Assembly (NCBI GenBank): GCA_027922465.2
Contig: BQMF02000608.1
Span: 151,044-215,043 of the forward strand
DNA length: 64,000 nucleotides
Reading direction: 5' to 3'
From: Turritopsis dohrnii
Lineage: Eukaryota > Cnidaria > Hydrozoa > Anthoathecata > Oceaniidae
The notes under the pieces: model-generated
Databases searched by the model: none
Told to the model about the DNA's origin: nothing
What the model saw: only the letters and a program-made list of their open reading frames with translations
Program-made: the position numbers and the translations under genes
In this document: positions 53,835-64,000 of the stretch, one piece after another
Numbering within the stretch: the first letter of the stretch is position 1
How the letters are laid out: the number at the start of each line of letters is the position of its first letter

Positions 53835-56824
53835 TGGCAGTTCTGTATAAAAACTAGTCTGTATGTATAAAACTAGTCTGTATAAAAAAGCGTATATTGT
53901 TTAGGAGTGGTCTTTCGTTGTTTTTTTTCGCACGTTTCGTGTTTTATTGGCGGGTTCGGAAAAATCATGTTTTGTTTACACGAAACTATTTTTTCATAGA
54001 TTTGTGGGGAATTGTATACACATCAACACTTGAAACGAGCGTGCAAAGTAATGATGTTTCCTTTGATACAACAAAAGGCTTTAAATACTAATTGACATCA
54101 ACTATGACATCAACTAATTGAACAGTTTTAAAAGATTCTCACAAGTAATCGATTTTTCTCGTGTAACATGTTCGTCGATTTTACGAATCTCCCTAATTAC
54201 ATTGTATTATAGTATTACAGCGATAAAAAGCCCCATTCAATAGCAACGGCATTCAGTAATACGACTGTTTTAACTGAACATAAAAAAAAAATCTTCTCTT
54301 ATACTAAAGAAAACATTGCTAGCTTGAGCGCTTAATGAAAATGTTGTCGAAACTAAAATTTTAATGCCTTTGCAGAGACTTTTCATATACAATTCTTTCA
54401 ATTTAAAAAGAAACTCCGCACACATGTATACATGTGGAACTGCGCGACTGATTTATTTATTTGATTTCTATTTGTTAGGTTACAAAGAACGAGAGAGCGA
54501 GACGCTTTGTTAAAAATTAGAGTTACGTTACCTGTATTTTGCAACAGATAAAAGAAGAAGAAGAAAAAATGAAATCCTTTCCGACCTGCGTGTTTTTCAT
54601 CCAAAAACTTCCCAATTCTCTCTCCGAACACTTCTTAGTTTTACTGGAAAAAGCACACAATTTTCTTGCTTTTTTTGTTGAACCGCTTCTGAAATTATGT
54701 GTTAATGACTTGAATAGAAGAAAATCAAGATCGCCTTCCACAGATGATTTTGATTTTTTGAACGAAACGTAAGACTTGTTTTTCTAACAATCTGCCGGCA
54801 GGGAATGTATTCTAAACCCCGACCGCATGAAAGAATAGGCTATTGAAAATAACCAGATAAGTTTTTTTTGATAAATTTTATTAAAATGAGATGTTTGGGT
54901 AAAATATTGATATTTCCTCCCCTCACATTTCAAACAGAAGCCTTCAAAGTAATGTGATCTAAGTTGTACACGCAGGTGAATTGGGTGCGATTCTGAAAAC
55001 CGCAAGCGAACAATATTTGTGGAAAAAAACATGGCTTGGTTTTCGATTTACGGAAAACTTGAGTATTTTTTTAGGCTTATGCGCATGCTCATATTACTCT
55101 GTTATCATAATAATTTGGAGCAAGAAACGAAAAATATTACCTAACAAGTTATGCAATATTAATTCAAAGTAGAAAAAAATGTTCAATGTTCACCATATTG
55201 TTTACCATAAAGAAGATCTTCAATCGTGCGCCGTGACTTAAGAGGCACTTGAGTTTGCGCAGTATGAATTATGCATGACTTCAGAAAGTTTCATAATAGA
55301 TAGTTAATAGTACTTGCGGCTACCAAAGAACATATGTCTTTAAATTAACATGAGTAATCCAGTTTTCGGTTTTGAATTATTTAGTTTCGGGGTTAAAATC
55401 GGAACGGCCCTTTTTTCACAGTGAACCCAGTTGAAAATAAATAAATTATTACAAGGAAGGGTTTAATGGTTTAACTCAAAACACTATTCCTTTCTGTCAC
55501 GAGAATTCTCAGCTTTTGTTCTCAATTTAGATACTTATTCACATTTCAAAGCTCTTTTTCATATTTCTTTGTTCGCAAGTAAAGGTCGGATTACCATACG
55601 TATGAATATTTTATTACACTCCTTTTTTGTAGGAATAATTTTATAAAACCACGAGCTTCCTATTTTTCACGAAAAATCAAAACAAAACAATAATCTTATT
55701 GTAAAATCTTATTGTAAAATCTCTCTCTCTAAATCGAATGTAAGAGAGAGGGAGAGAGAGAGAGAGGGAGAGAGAGAGAGAGTTCGAATTGTAGAGATTC
55801 GGCTGAAATCCAAATACTATGAACAACACAAACTTTATTGTCAAATAAAAGTCTCGTCGGATGCTGTAGTTTCACTGTCTGACAACGACGTTGCATACGA
55901 CACTAATGGACGAAATATTGGTACTCCGATACGTAACAAAACAGTACCAAGTGAGGCTGGGAATGTAACAGTCAGCCAAAGGGTGGATCTTAATGGTTCC
56001 TGTAAGTTAATGGGTAGGGCAGTGTTTACGTAAGAAATAACATCTTTATTTCTTTATAAGGAACGCCCTTATAAGGAACTTGAGGCTGAAAAAGGAACTG
56101 CTAAGGGACTGATCAGAATGAAATAGAAAAAAAAAAGTTAAGGATCGATAAAAATTCTGTTTTCTTTTTTAAAGAAATAAATATACACTACAAGAAACAA
56201 AAACTAAAGATACTTGTACGTATGGCAAAAAGAACCCAACAGGATTCAAATATACATGATTACATGAGGAGGTAAAGCAGCTAAAAAACAAGGAACTGCT
56301 TTTTAGGAACAATGAAGTTGAAACTTTTGGAAAAAATAAGGTAAAAATGTGCACAATTTAACATCATTCACTCAACGATTATAACACTATTACTTCACCC
56401 CATTCGGCATGAAGACGCCGTATAGTCGTCGTAAAACGCCGCACAATAGTGGCGAAATGTGAAAAGACGTCTCAATCACATCTTCACTGAGACGTCTCTT
56501 AAAAGACCTCTCAATCACATCTTCACTGACAAATTTTAACAATGCCGTTTAAATGTGGATGTTGACCTAATATTTATATTGCAGAAGTTTTAACCGTATT
56601 GTTGTGAATGCAAATGAGTGTATTGTTTGATGAATGTGTTTGATTTTTTGCGATTGATGGCGCGAAAATCTTCATTCATGATTCCTGTAATTTAGCAATC
56701 GCTTGTTTTAATTTGAACTCCTTCAATCTTTCTCCCAGTAACAGCAATTAAACTTGTATCCAACAAATTAAAGCATTGCATCTTTTGATATCGCTCAATG
56801 GTCGCTCAATGGGAATCTCAAAAA
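53835..56824. other. Intergenic, no gene recognised
   Basis: Overlapping short frames at 54398-54772 occur on both strands without family signatures. A (GA)n microsatellite lies at about 55744-55782. GACGTC-rich palindromic words (AAGACGTCTC, GAGACGTCTC) and a direct repeat TCTCAATCACATCTTCACTG lie at 56403-56530. Confidence 0.45.
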
Positions 56825-56843
56825 CACTCGCCCATCCTGGCAC
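56825..56843 (-). pseudogene. Truncated tRNA-Leu relic at the array edge
   Basis: Only the 5' end of the gene (complement of CACTCGCCCATCCTGGC) and its flank (ATAAATGCTACACATCATCCC) remain, with two substitutions. Confidence 0.7.
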
Positions 56844-57053
56844 ATAAATGCTACACATCATCCCAAAAAAGATTTTCAAAACAAAGACAGATTTTGAAAA
56901 CAAATGTAGGGACATTTGATGGGCTGATAAATGTCTTAGTGGTTGATTCAACGTCAAAAAGTCTGACATTGTCGAATATTTATGTAGCACAGACCGCCAC
57001 CTCATGGTCGCAATCAGATACCAATTACGTTGTGACAAGATGCAAGTTTAAAG

Positions 57054-57126
57054 CACCTCCGACGGGATTTGAACCCGCACTCCCCGACTTAGGAGGCCGA
57101 TGCCTTATCCATCAGGCTACGGAGGT
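57054..57126 (-). tRNA. tRNA-Arg(CCT), unit 1
   Basis: 73 nt. The ACCTCCG/CGGAGGT acceptor stem closes, the anticodon loop is CTCCTAA, and the TTCAAAT loop is intact. The most divergent Arg copy (anticodon-stem G-C changed to G-T), still able to fold. Confidence 0.9.
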
Positions 57127-57853
57127 ACCCACTTCATTTGCCATTGCGAGATGATAATGGATATATCTTCTCACTACGCAGAAAAGTTAGCATATAAAAG
57201 TGCTGCGAAATGTTTTGAAGGAAGATGTCAGGAAAGTGTTAACATGTTACACTTCTTAAAATCCAGTTTAATAGGTGCGTGTCATGACGATTTACAGAAC
57301 TAACTGTCAAAAGAGATGCAGCTGCTATGATATTATCGCGTTAGATGCTTCCTAAAGTAATACTGATAGAAAGCAGTTTTAATGGAGAAGTGTTAGGTTA
57401 CTTGGAAGGCATCGGAAACGAATTTATGGTCGCATCGCTCTTCTTCTAAACATTTGAGCTTTTTTGAATACGTAAGTGTTTCCAACAATTTAAAGGATTG
57501 TTGGGTTCATATTCCAGTCTGCGCAGCTACAAATACTCTGTACTCAAAACAATGATTATTAAATTCTGGTGTATTTCTATGGATTCGTACAGCGTGACGG
57601 CGAACATCAAACTAGTTAAATGCAAATTCGCTGTATAGTAGGACCAGATTACGGAAGCAAGGGCTAATATGATTTATAAAACTACCTCAAGAAGAATTCA
57701 CACAAGTAACTAAAGTAAGATTATGGGAAGTTTGTTATTCACGAAAGAAACTGTTTTCCCGTCTTGTAAAATAATAAATTTGTTTCACGAGATAGCATGC
57801 TTACCGACTTACAAGTGATGAGGTGCAACTTATATTGAAACATGAAAATTCTG

Positions 57854-57937
57854 TGTCAGAAGTGAGATTCGAACCCACGCCCATCGAGATGGACTGCGAC
57901 CTGAACGCAGCGCCTTAGACCACTCGGCCATCCTGAC
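57854..57937 (-). tRNA. tRNA-Leu(CAG), unit 1
   Basis: 84-nt type II tRNA. Acceptor GTCAGGA/TTCTGAC, anticodon loop TTCAGGT, long variable arm with TCCATCTCGATGG, T loop TTCGAAT. A T-stem G-T wobble is unique to this copy. A TTTT terminator follows within 10 bases. Confidence 0.93.
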
Positions 57938-58152
57938 ACATTAATGCTACACATCATCCCAAAAAAGAATTTCCAAACAGAGACAGCTTTTGAAAACAAA
58001 TGCAGGGCATTTTGATGGGCTGATGCTCGTCTTCAAAGCGTTTGATTCAACGTAAAAAAGTCTGACATTGTCGAATATTTAAGTAGTACAGACCGCTGCC
58101 TCATCGTCTCAATCAGTTACCAGCTACGTGGTGACGAGATTCAAGTTTGAAA

Positions 58153-58225
58153 CACCTCCGACGGGACTTGAACCCGCAATCCCCGGCTTAGGAGGCCGAT
58201 GCCTTATCCATTAGGCTACGGAGGT
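58153..58225 (-). tRNA. tRNA-Arg(CCT), unit 2
   Basis: Intact cloverleaf: D stem GCCT/AGGC, anticodon stem TCGGC/GCCGG, T stem GCGGG/CCCGT. The B box GGTTCAAGTCC is canonical. Only TTT follows the gene, so transcription may run on to a TTTTT about 100 bases downstream. Confidence 0.93.
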
Positions 58226-58953
58226 ACTCGCTTCATTTGCCATTTCGAGATGATAATGGATATATCTTCTCACTACGCAGAAAAGTTAGCAATTGAAAGT
58301 GTTGCGAAATGTTTTGAAGGAAAATGTCAGGAAAGTGTTATCATGTTACACTTCTTAAAATCCAGTTTAATAAGTGCGTGTCATGACGACATACAGAACT
58401 TACCTTTAAGAGTGATGCAGCTGCTATGATGTTATTGCGTTAAATGCTTCCCAAAAGGAATACTGAAAGAAAGCAGTTGTATTGGAGATGTCTTATTTTA
58501 CTTGGAAGGCATCACAAACGAATATATGATTGCATCGCTTTTCTTCCAAACATTTGATCGTTTTTGAATAAGTAAGTGTTTCCAACAATTTAAAGGGTCG
58601 TTGGGTAGATATTCCAGGCTGCGCGGCTACAAATGCTCTGTATTCAAAGCAACGATTATTAAATGCTATTGTATTTCTATGGATTGGTACAGCGTGACGG
58701 CGAACTTCAAACTAGTTAAATGCAAATTCGCTAAATAGTAGGACCAGATTACGGAAGCAAGGGCTAATATGATTTATAAAACTACCTCAAAAAGAATTCA
58801 CACAAGTAGCTAAAGTGAGATTATGGGAAGTTTGTTATTCACGAAAGAAATTGTTTTCCCGTCTCGTAAAATAATAATTTTGTTTCACGAGATAGCATGC
58901 TTACCGACTTACAAGTGATGAGGTGCAACTTATATTGAAACATGAAAATTCTG

Positions 58954-59037
58954 TGTCAGAAGTGGGATTCGAACCCACGCCCATCGAGATGGACTGCGAC
59001 CTGAACGCAGCGCCTTAGACCACTCGGCCATCCTGAC
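58954..59037 (-). tRNA. tRNA-Leu(CAG), unit 2
   Basis: Intact, matches the array consensus, with T stem GTGGG/CCCAC and TTTT downstream. Confidence 0.94.
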
Positions 59038-59252
59038 ACATAAATGCTACACATCATCCCAAAAAAGGTTTTCCAAACAGAGACAGCTTTTGAAAACAAA
59101 TGTAGGGCATTTTGATGGGCTGATGCATGTCTTCAAAGCGTTTGATTCAACGTCAAAAAGTCTGACATTGTCGCATATTTAAGTAGTACAGACCGCTGCC
59201 TCATCGCCTCAATCAGTTACCAGCTACGTGGTGACGATATTCAAGTTTGAAA

Positions 59253-59325
59253 CACCTCCGACGGGACTTGAACCCGCAATCCCCGGCTTAGGAGCCCGAT
59301 GCCTTATCCATTAGGCTACGGAGGT
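59253..59325 (-). tRNA. tRNA-Arg(CCT), unit 3, anticodon-stem mismatch
   Basis: One substitution turns the last pair of the anticodon stem (31-39) into G-G. The rest is consensus. Possibly a weak or dead gene. Confidence 0.75.
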
Positions 59326-60050
59326 TCACGCCTCATTTGCCATTGCGAGATGATAATGGATATATCTTCTCACTCCGCAAAGAAGTTAGCATTTAAAAGT
59401 GCTGCGAAATGTTTTGAAGGAAAATGTCAGGAAAGTGTTAACATGTTACGTTTCTTAATATCCAGTTTAATAAGTGCGTGTCAAGACGACATACAGAACT
59501 TACCTTTAAGAGAGATGCAGCTGCTATGTTGTTATTGCCTTAAATGCTTCCCAAAGGAATACTGATAGAAAGCAGTTGTATTGGAGATGTCTTATTTTAC
59601 TTGGAAGGCATCTCAAACGAATATATGATCGCATCGCTTTTCTTTCAAACATTTGATCGTTTTTGAATACGTAAGTGTTTCCAACATTTTAAAGGGTCGT
59701 TGGGTAGATATTCCAGGCTGCGCGGCTACAAATGCTCTGTCTTCAAAACAATGATTATTAAATTCTATTGTATTTCTATGGATTGGTACAGCGTGATGGC
59801 GAACTTCAATTTAGTTAAATGCAAATTCGCTGTATAGTAGGACCAGATTACGGAAGCAAGGGCTAATATGATTTATAAAATTACCTCTAGAAGATTTTAC
59901 GCAAGTATCTAAAGTAATATCATGGGAAGTTTGTAATTCACGAAAGAAATTGTTTTCCCGCCTTGTAAAATAATAATTTTGTTTCACGAGATAGCATGCT
60001 TACCGACTTACAAGTGAAGGTGCAACTTATATTGAAACATGAAAATTCTG

Positions 60051-60134
60051 TGTCAGAAGTGGGATTCGAACCCACGCCCATCGAGATGGACCGCGACCTG
60101 AACGCAGCGCCTTAGACCTCTCGGCCATCCTGAC
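60051..60134 (-). tRNA. tRNA-Leu(CAG), unit 3
   Basis: Folds normally. It has one anticodon-stem pair changed to G-T and a D-loop change (GAGAGG instead of GAGTGG). Confidence 0.88.
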
Positions 60135-60349
60135 ACATTAATGCTACACATCATCCCAAAACAGATTTTCCAAACAGAGACAGCTTTTGAAAACAAATGC
60201 AGGGCATTTTGATGGGCTGATGCATGTCTTCAAAGCGTTTGATTCAACGTCAAAAAGTCTGAGATTGTCGAATATTTAAGTAGTACAGACCGCTGCCTCA
60301 TCGTTTCAAACAGTTACTAACTACGTGGTGACGAGATTCAAGTTTGGAA

Positions 60350-60422
60350 CACCTCCGACGGGACTTGTACCAGCAATCCCCGGCTTAGGAGGCCGATGCC
60401 TTATCCATTAGGCTACGGAGGT
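60350..60422 (-). pseudogene. tRNA-Arg(CCT) pseudogene, unit 4
   Basis: The T arm reads GCTGG-TACAAGT-CCCGT. T55 is changed to A, which destroys the TTC of the B box and T loop, and one T-stem pair is lost. The same two changes recur in units 5 and 6. The downstream TTT is also broken. Confidence 0.75.
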
Positions 60423-61149
60423 ACTCGCCTCATTTGCCGTTGCGAGATGATAACGGTTATATTTTCTCACAACGCAGAAAAGTTAGCATTTAAAAGTGCT
60501 GCGAGGTGTTTTGAAGGAAAATGTCAGGTAAGTGTTAACATGTTACGTTTCTTAATATCAAGTTTAATAAGTGCGTGTCACGACGATATACAGAACTTAC
60601 CTTTAAGAGAGATGCAGCTGCTATGATGTTATTGCGTTAAATGCTTCCCAAAAGGAATATTGATAGAAAGCAGTTGTATTGGAGATGTCTTATTTTACTT
60701 GAAATGCATCACAAACGAATATATGATTGCATCGCTTTTCTTCCAAACCTTTGATCGTTTTTGAATACGTAAGTGTTTTCAACAATTTAAGGGGTCGTTG
60801 GGTAGATATTCCAGGCTGCGCGGCTACAAATGCTCTGTATTCAAAACAATGATTATTAAATGCTATTGCATTTCTGTGGATTGGTACAGCGTGACGGCGA
60901 ACTTCAAACTAGTTAAATGCAAATTCGCTGTATAGTAGGACCAGATTACGGAAGCAAGGGCTAATATGATTTATAAAACTACCTCAAGAAGATTTCACAC
61001 AAGTAACTAAAGTAAGATTATGGGAAGTTTGTTATTCACGAGAGAAATTGTTTTCCCGTCTTAAAAATAATAATTTTGTTTCACCAGATAGCATGCTTAC
61101 AGACTTACAAGTGATGAGGTGCAACTTATATTGAAACATGAAAATTCTG

Positions 61150-61233
61150 TGTCAGAAGTGGGATTCGAACCCACGCCCATCGAGATGGACTGCGACCTGA
61201 ACGCAGCGCCTTAGACCACTCGGCCATCCTGAC
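61150..61233 (-). tRNA. tRNA-Leu(CAG), unit 4
   Basis: Consensus sequence, fully paired, TTTT downstream. Confidence 0.94.
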
Positions 61234-61448
61234 ACATTAATGCTACACATCATCCCAAAAAAGATTTTCCAAACAGAGACAGCTTTTGAAAACAAATGCA
61301 GGGCATTTTGATGGGCTGATGCATGTCTTCAAAGCGTTTGATTCAACGTCAAACAGTCTGACATTGTCGAATATTTAAGTAGTACAGACCGCTGCCTCAT
61401 CGTTTCAAACAGTTACTAACTACGTGGTGTCGAGATTCAAGTTTGGAA

Positions 61449-61521
61449 CACCTCCGACGGGACTTGTACCAGCAATCCCCGGCTTAGGAGGCAGATGCCT
61501 TATCCATTAGGCTACGGAGGT
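61449..61521 (-). pseudogene. tRNA-Arg(CCT) pseudogene, unit 5
   Basis: Carries the TACAAGT T-loop defect plus an extra anticodon-stem mismatch (TCTGC/GCCGG). Confidence 0.78.
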
Positions 61522-62248
61522 ACTCGCCTCATTTGCCGTTGGGAGATGATAATGGTTATATTTTCTCACAACGCAGAAAAGTTAGCATTTAAAAGTGCTG
61601 AGAAATGTTTTGAAGGAAGATGTCAGGAAAGTGTTATCATGTTACACTTTTTAAAATCCAGTTTAATAAGTGCGTGTCATGAAGAAATACAGAACTTACT
61701 GTTAAGAGAAATGCAGCTGCTATGATGTTATCGCGTTAAATGCTTCCCAAAGGAATACTGATAGAAAGCAGTTGTATTGGAGATCTGTTAATTTACATGG
61801 AAGGCATCTCAAACGAATATATGATCGCATTTCTTTTCTTCCAAACAGTTGATCGTTTTTGAATACGTAAGTGTTTCCAACAATCTAAAGGGTCGTTGGG
61901 TAGATATTCCAGGCTGCGCAGCTACAAATGCTCTGTATTCAAAACAATGATTATTAAATTTTAGTGTATTTCTATGCATTGGTACTGCGTGACGGCGAAC
62001 TTCAAACTAGTTTAATGCAAATTCGCAGTAAAGAAAGACCAGATTACGGAAGCAAGGGCTAATATGATTTATAAAACTCCCTCTAGAAGATTTTACACAA
62101 GTATCTAGAGTAAGATTATGGGAAGTTTGTAATTCACAAAAGAAATTGTTTTCCCGCCTTGTAAAATAAAAATTTTGTTTCACGAGATAGCATGCTTACT
62201 GACTTACAAGTGATGAGGTGCAACTTATATTGAAGCATGAAAATTCTG

Positions 62249-62332
62249 TGTCAGAAGTGGGATTCGAACCCACGCCCATCGAGATGGACTGCGACCTGAA
62301 CGCAGCGCCTTAGACCACTCGGCCATCCTGAC
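62249..62332 (-). tRNA. tRNA-Leu(CAG), unit 5
   Basis: Consensus sequence, fully paired. Confidence 0.94.
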
Positions 62333-62547
62333 ACATAAATGCTACACATCATCCCAAAAAAGATTTTCCAAACAGAGACAGCTTTTGAAAACAAATGCAG
62401 GGCATTTTGATGGGCTGATGCATGTCTTCAAAGCGTTTGATTCAACGTCAAAAAGTCTGAGATTGTCGAATATTTAAGTAGTACAGACCGCTGCCTCATC
62501 GTTTCAAACAGTTACTAACTACGTGGTGACGAGATTCAAGTTTGGAA

Positions 62548-62620
62548 CACCTCCGACGGGACTTGTACCAGCAATCCCCGGCTTAGGAGGCCGATGCCTT
62601 ATCCATTAGGCTACGGAGGT
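62548..62620 (-). pseudogene. tRNA-Arg(CCT) pseudogene, unit 6
   Basis: Same T-arm defect as unit 4, otherwise consensus. Confidence 0.75.
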
Positions 62621-63347
62621 ACTCGCCTCATTTGCCGTTGCGAGATGATAATGGTTATATTTTCTCACAACGCAGAAAAGTTAGCATTTAAAAGTGCTGA
62701 GAAATGTTTTGAAGGAAGATGTCAGGAAAGTGTTATCATGTTACACTTTTTAAAATCCAGTTTAATAAGTGCGTGTCATGAAGAAATACAGAACTTACTG
62801 TTAAGAGAAATGCAGCTGCTATGATGTTATCGCGTTAAATGCTTCCCAAAGGAATACTGATAGAAAGCAGTTGTATTGGAGATCTGTTAATTTACTTGGA
62901 AGGCATCTCAAACGAATATATGATCGCATTTCTTTTCTTCCAAACAGTTGATCGTTTTTGAATACGTAAGTGTTTCCAACAATCTAAAGGGTCGTTGGGT
63001 AGATATTCCAGGCTGCGCAGCTACAAATACTCTGTATTCAAAACAATAATTATTAAATTCTATTGTATTTCTATGGATCGGTACTGCGTGACGGCGAACT
63101 TCAAACTAGTTAAATGCAAAATCGCTGTATAGTAGGACCAGATTACGGAAGCAAGGGCTAATATGATTTATAAAACTGCCTCAAGAAGAATTCACACAAG
63201 TAACTAAAGTAAGATTATGGGAAGTTTGTAATTCACGAAAGAATTTGTTTTCCCGTCTTGTAAATTAATAATTTTGTTTCACGAGATAGCATGCTTACCG
63301 ACTAACAAGTGATGAGGTGCAACTTATATTGAAGCATGAAAATTCTG

Positions 63348-63431
63348 TGTCAGAAGTGGGATTCGAACCCACGCCCATCGAGATGGACTGCGACCTGAAC
63401 GCAGCGCCTTAGACCACTCGGCCATCCTGAC
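63348..63431 (-). tRNA. tRNA-Leu(CAG), unit 6
   Basis: Consensus sequence. The 5' flank reads ATAT where other copies have ACAC/ACAT. Confidence 0.93.
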
Positions 63432-63646
63432 ATATAAATGCTACACATCATCCCAAAAAAGATTTTCAAAACAAAGACAGCTTTTAAAAGCAAATGTAGG
63501 GCATTTTGATGGGCTGATGCATGTCTTCAAAGCGTTTGATTCAACGTCAAAAAGTCTGAAATTGTCGAATATTTAAGTAGCACACACCGCTGCCTGATTG
63601 TCTCATTTTGTTACCAACTACGTGGTGACGAGATTCAAGTTTGAAA

Positions 63647-63719
63647 CACCTCCGACGGGACTTGAACCCGCAATCCCCGGCTTAGGAGGCCGATGCCTTA
63701 TCCGTTAGGCTACGGAGGT
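63647..63719 (-). tRNA. tRNA-Arg(CCT), unit 7
   Basis: Intact T arm (GCGGG-TTCAAGT-CCCGT) and anticodon arm. One D-loop substitution (AACGG for AATGG). The partner Leu gene of this unit lies past the window end. Confidence 0.92.
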
Positions 63720-64000
63720 TCACGCCTCATTTGCCATTGCGAGATGATAATGGATAGATCTTCTCACTGCGCAGAAAAGTTAGCATTTAAAAGTGCTGCG
63801 AAATGTTTTGATGGAAGGTGTCAGGAAAGTGTTATCATGTTACACTTCTTAAAATCCAGTTTAATAAGTGCGTGTCATGACGAAATACAGAACTTACTGT
63901 TAAAAGAAATTCAGCTGCTATGATGTTATTGCGTTAAATGCTTCCCAAAGGAATACTGATAGAAAGCAGTTGTATTGAATATGTGTTATTCTACTTGGAA

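Larger units (their letters stand above)
56825..64000 (-). repeat. Tandem array of about 1,099-bp tRNA-Arg/tRNA-Leu units
   Basis: Successive tRNA-Arg genes start at 57054, 58153, 59253, 60350, 61449, 62548 and 63647, a spacing of 1097-1100 bp. Each unit holds one tRNA-Arg(CCT) and one tRNA-Leu(CAG) on the - strand plus about 940 bp of non-coding spacer. The left edge falls inside a tRNA-Leu relic (56825-56843). The right edge is beyond the window. Confidence 0.95.

Noticed and set aside
54398..54772. Overlapping + and - strand frames of 72-77 codons
   Set aside because: Both strands are open because of an AGAAG-rich tract. Neither matches a family.
57100..63923. A 67-88 codon + strand frame (MPYPLGYGG...) present in all seven tRNA units
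   Set aside because: It begins inside the antisense of the tRNA-Arg gene, and its changes between units are mostly non-synonymous. Retention is explained by the lack of indels in recent duplicates.
56825..64000. CRISPR-like or rDNA/5S-type array reading of the tandem repeat
   Set aside because: The unit length is about 1.1 kb with no short repeat-spacer alternation. I recognise no 5S, U-snRNA or spliced-leader sequence in the spacer; an ACTTACCT word in some units alone is not U1.

Overview
The window looks like nuclear DNA of an invertebrate animal. It is AT-rich, its genes have GT-AG introns, and it holds tRNA genes with internal Pol III promoters, a tRNA-derived SINE, poly(A)-tailed retroelement copies and many short DNA-transposon derivatives. 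A cnidarian is my best guess. The reasons are a HEPN-NB-ARC-TPR (NLR-like) protein and a reverse-transcriptase family that I know mainly from corals, anemones and hydrozoans. That assignment is inference.

Layout. 1-1.7 kb: the last two coding exons of a mitochondrial m-AAA protease, probably paraplegin (SPG7), on the + strand. 2-11 kb: mobile-element territory, with a broken pogo/Tigger-like DDE transposase (4.1-6.2 kb), several terminal-inverted-repeat elements and a SINE with a TTAC tail. 11.6-16.1 kb: one very large coding exon on the - strand for a HEPN-NB-ARC-TPR protein whose C-terminal half is a nearly perfect 126-bp (42-residue) tandem repeat. 16-40 kb: gene-poor repeats. These include two Helitron-like elements joined head to tail without a spacer, a three-level nest of transposons around a 5'-truncated non-LTR retrotransposon, two mariner-type elements, a degenerate duplicated tract (about 31-36 kb), a decayed reverse-transcriptase gene and a decayed GIY-YIG nuclease. 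40.7-50.9 kb: a complete SLC6 sodium- and chloride-dependent transporter gene on the - strand, with ten coding exons, consistent splice phases and 640 predicted residues. 51-56.8 kb: repeats, including a Tigger deletion derivative. 56.8-64 kb: a tandem array of units of about 1,099 bp, each carrying a tRNA-Arg(CCT) and a tRNA-Leu(CAG) on the - strand, running off the window end.

No operon-like cooperation between genes is expected. The three protein genes serve unrelated roles: mitochondrial protein quality control, probable innate sensing, and solute uptake. The most unusual parts are the freshly homogenised TPR array with a 504-bp higher-order duplication, the tRNA array in which Leu copies stay intact while several Arg copies decay together, and the back-to-back Helitron pair.
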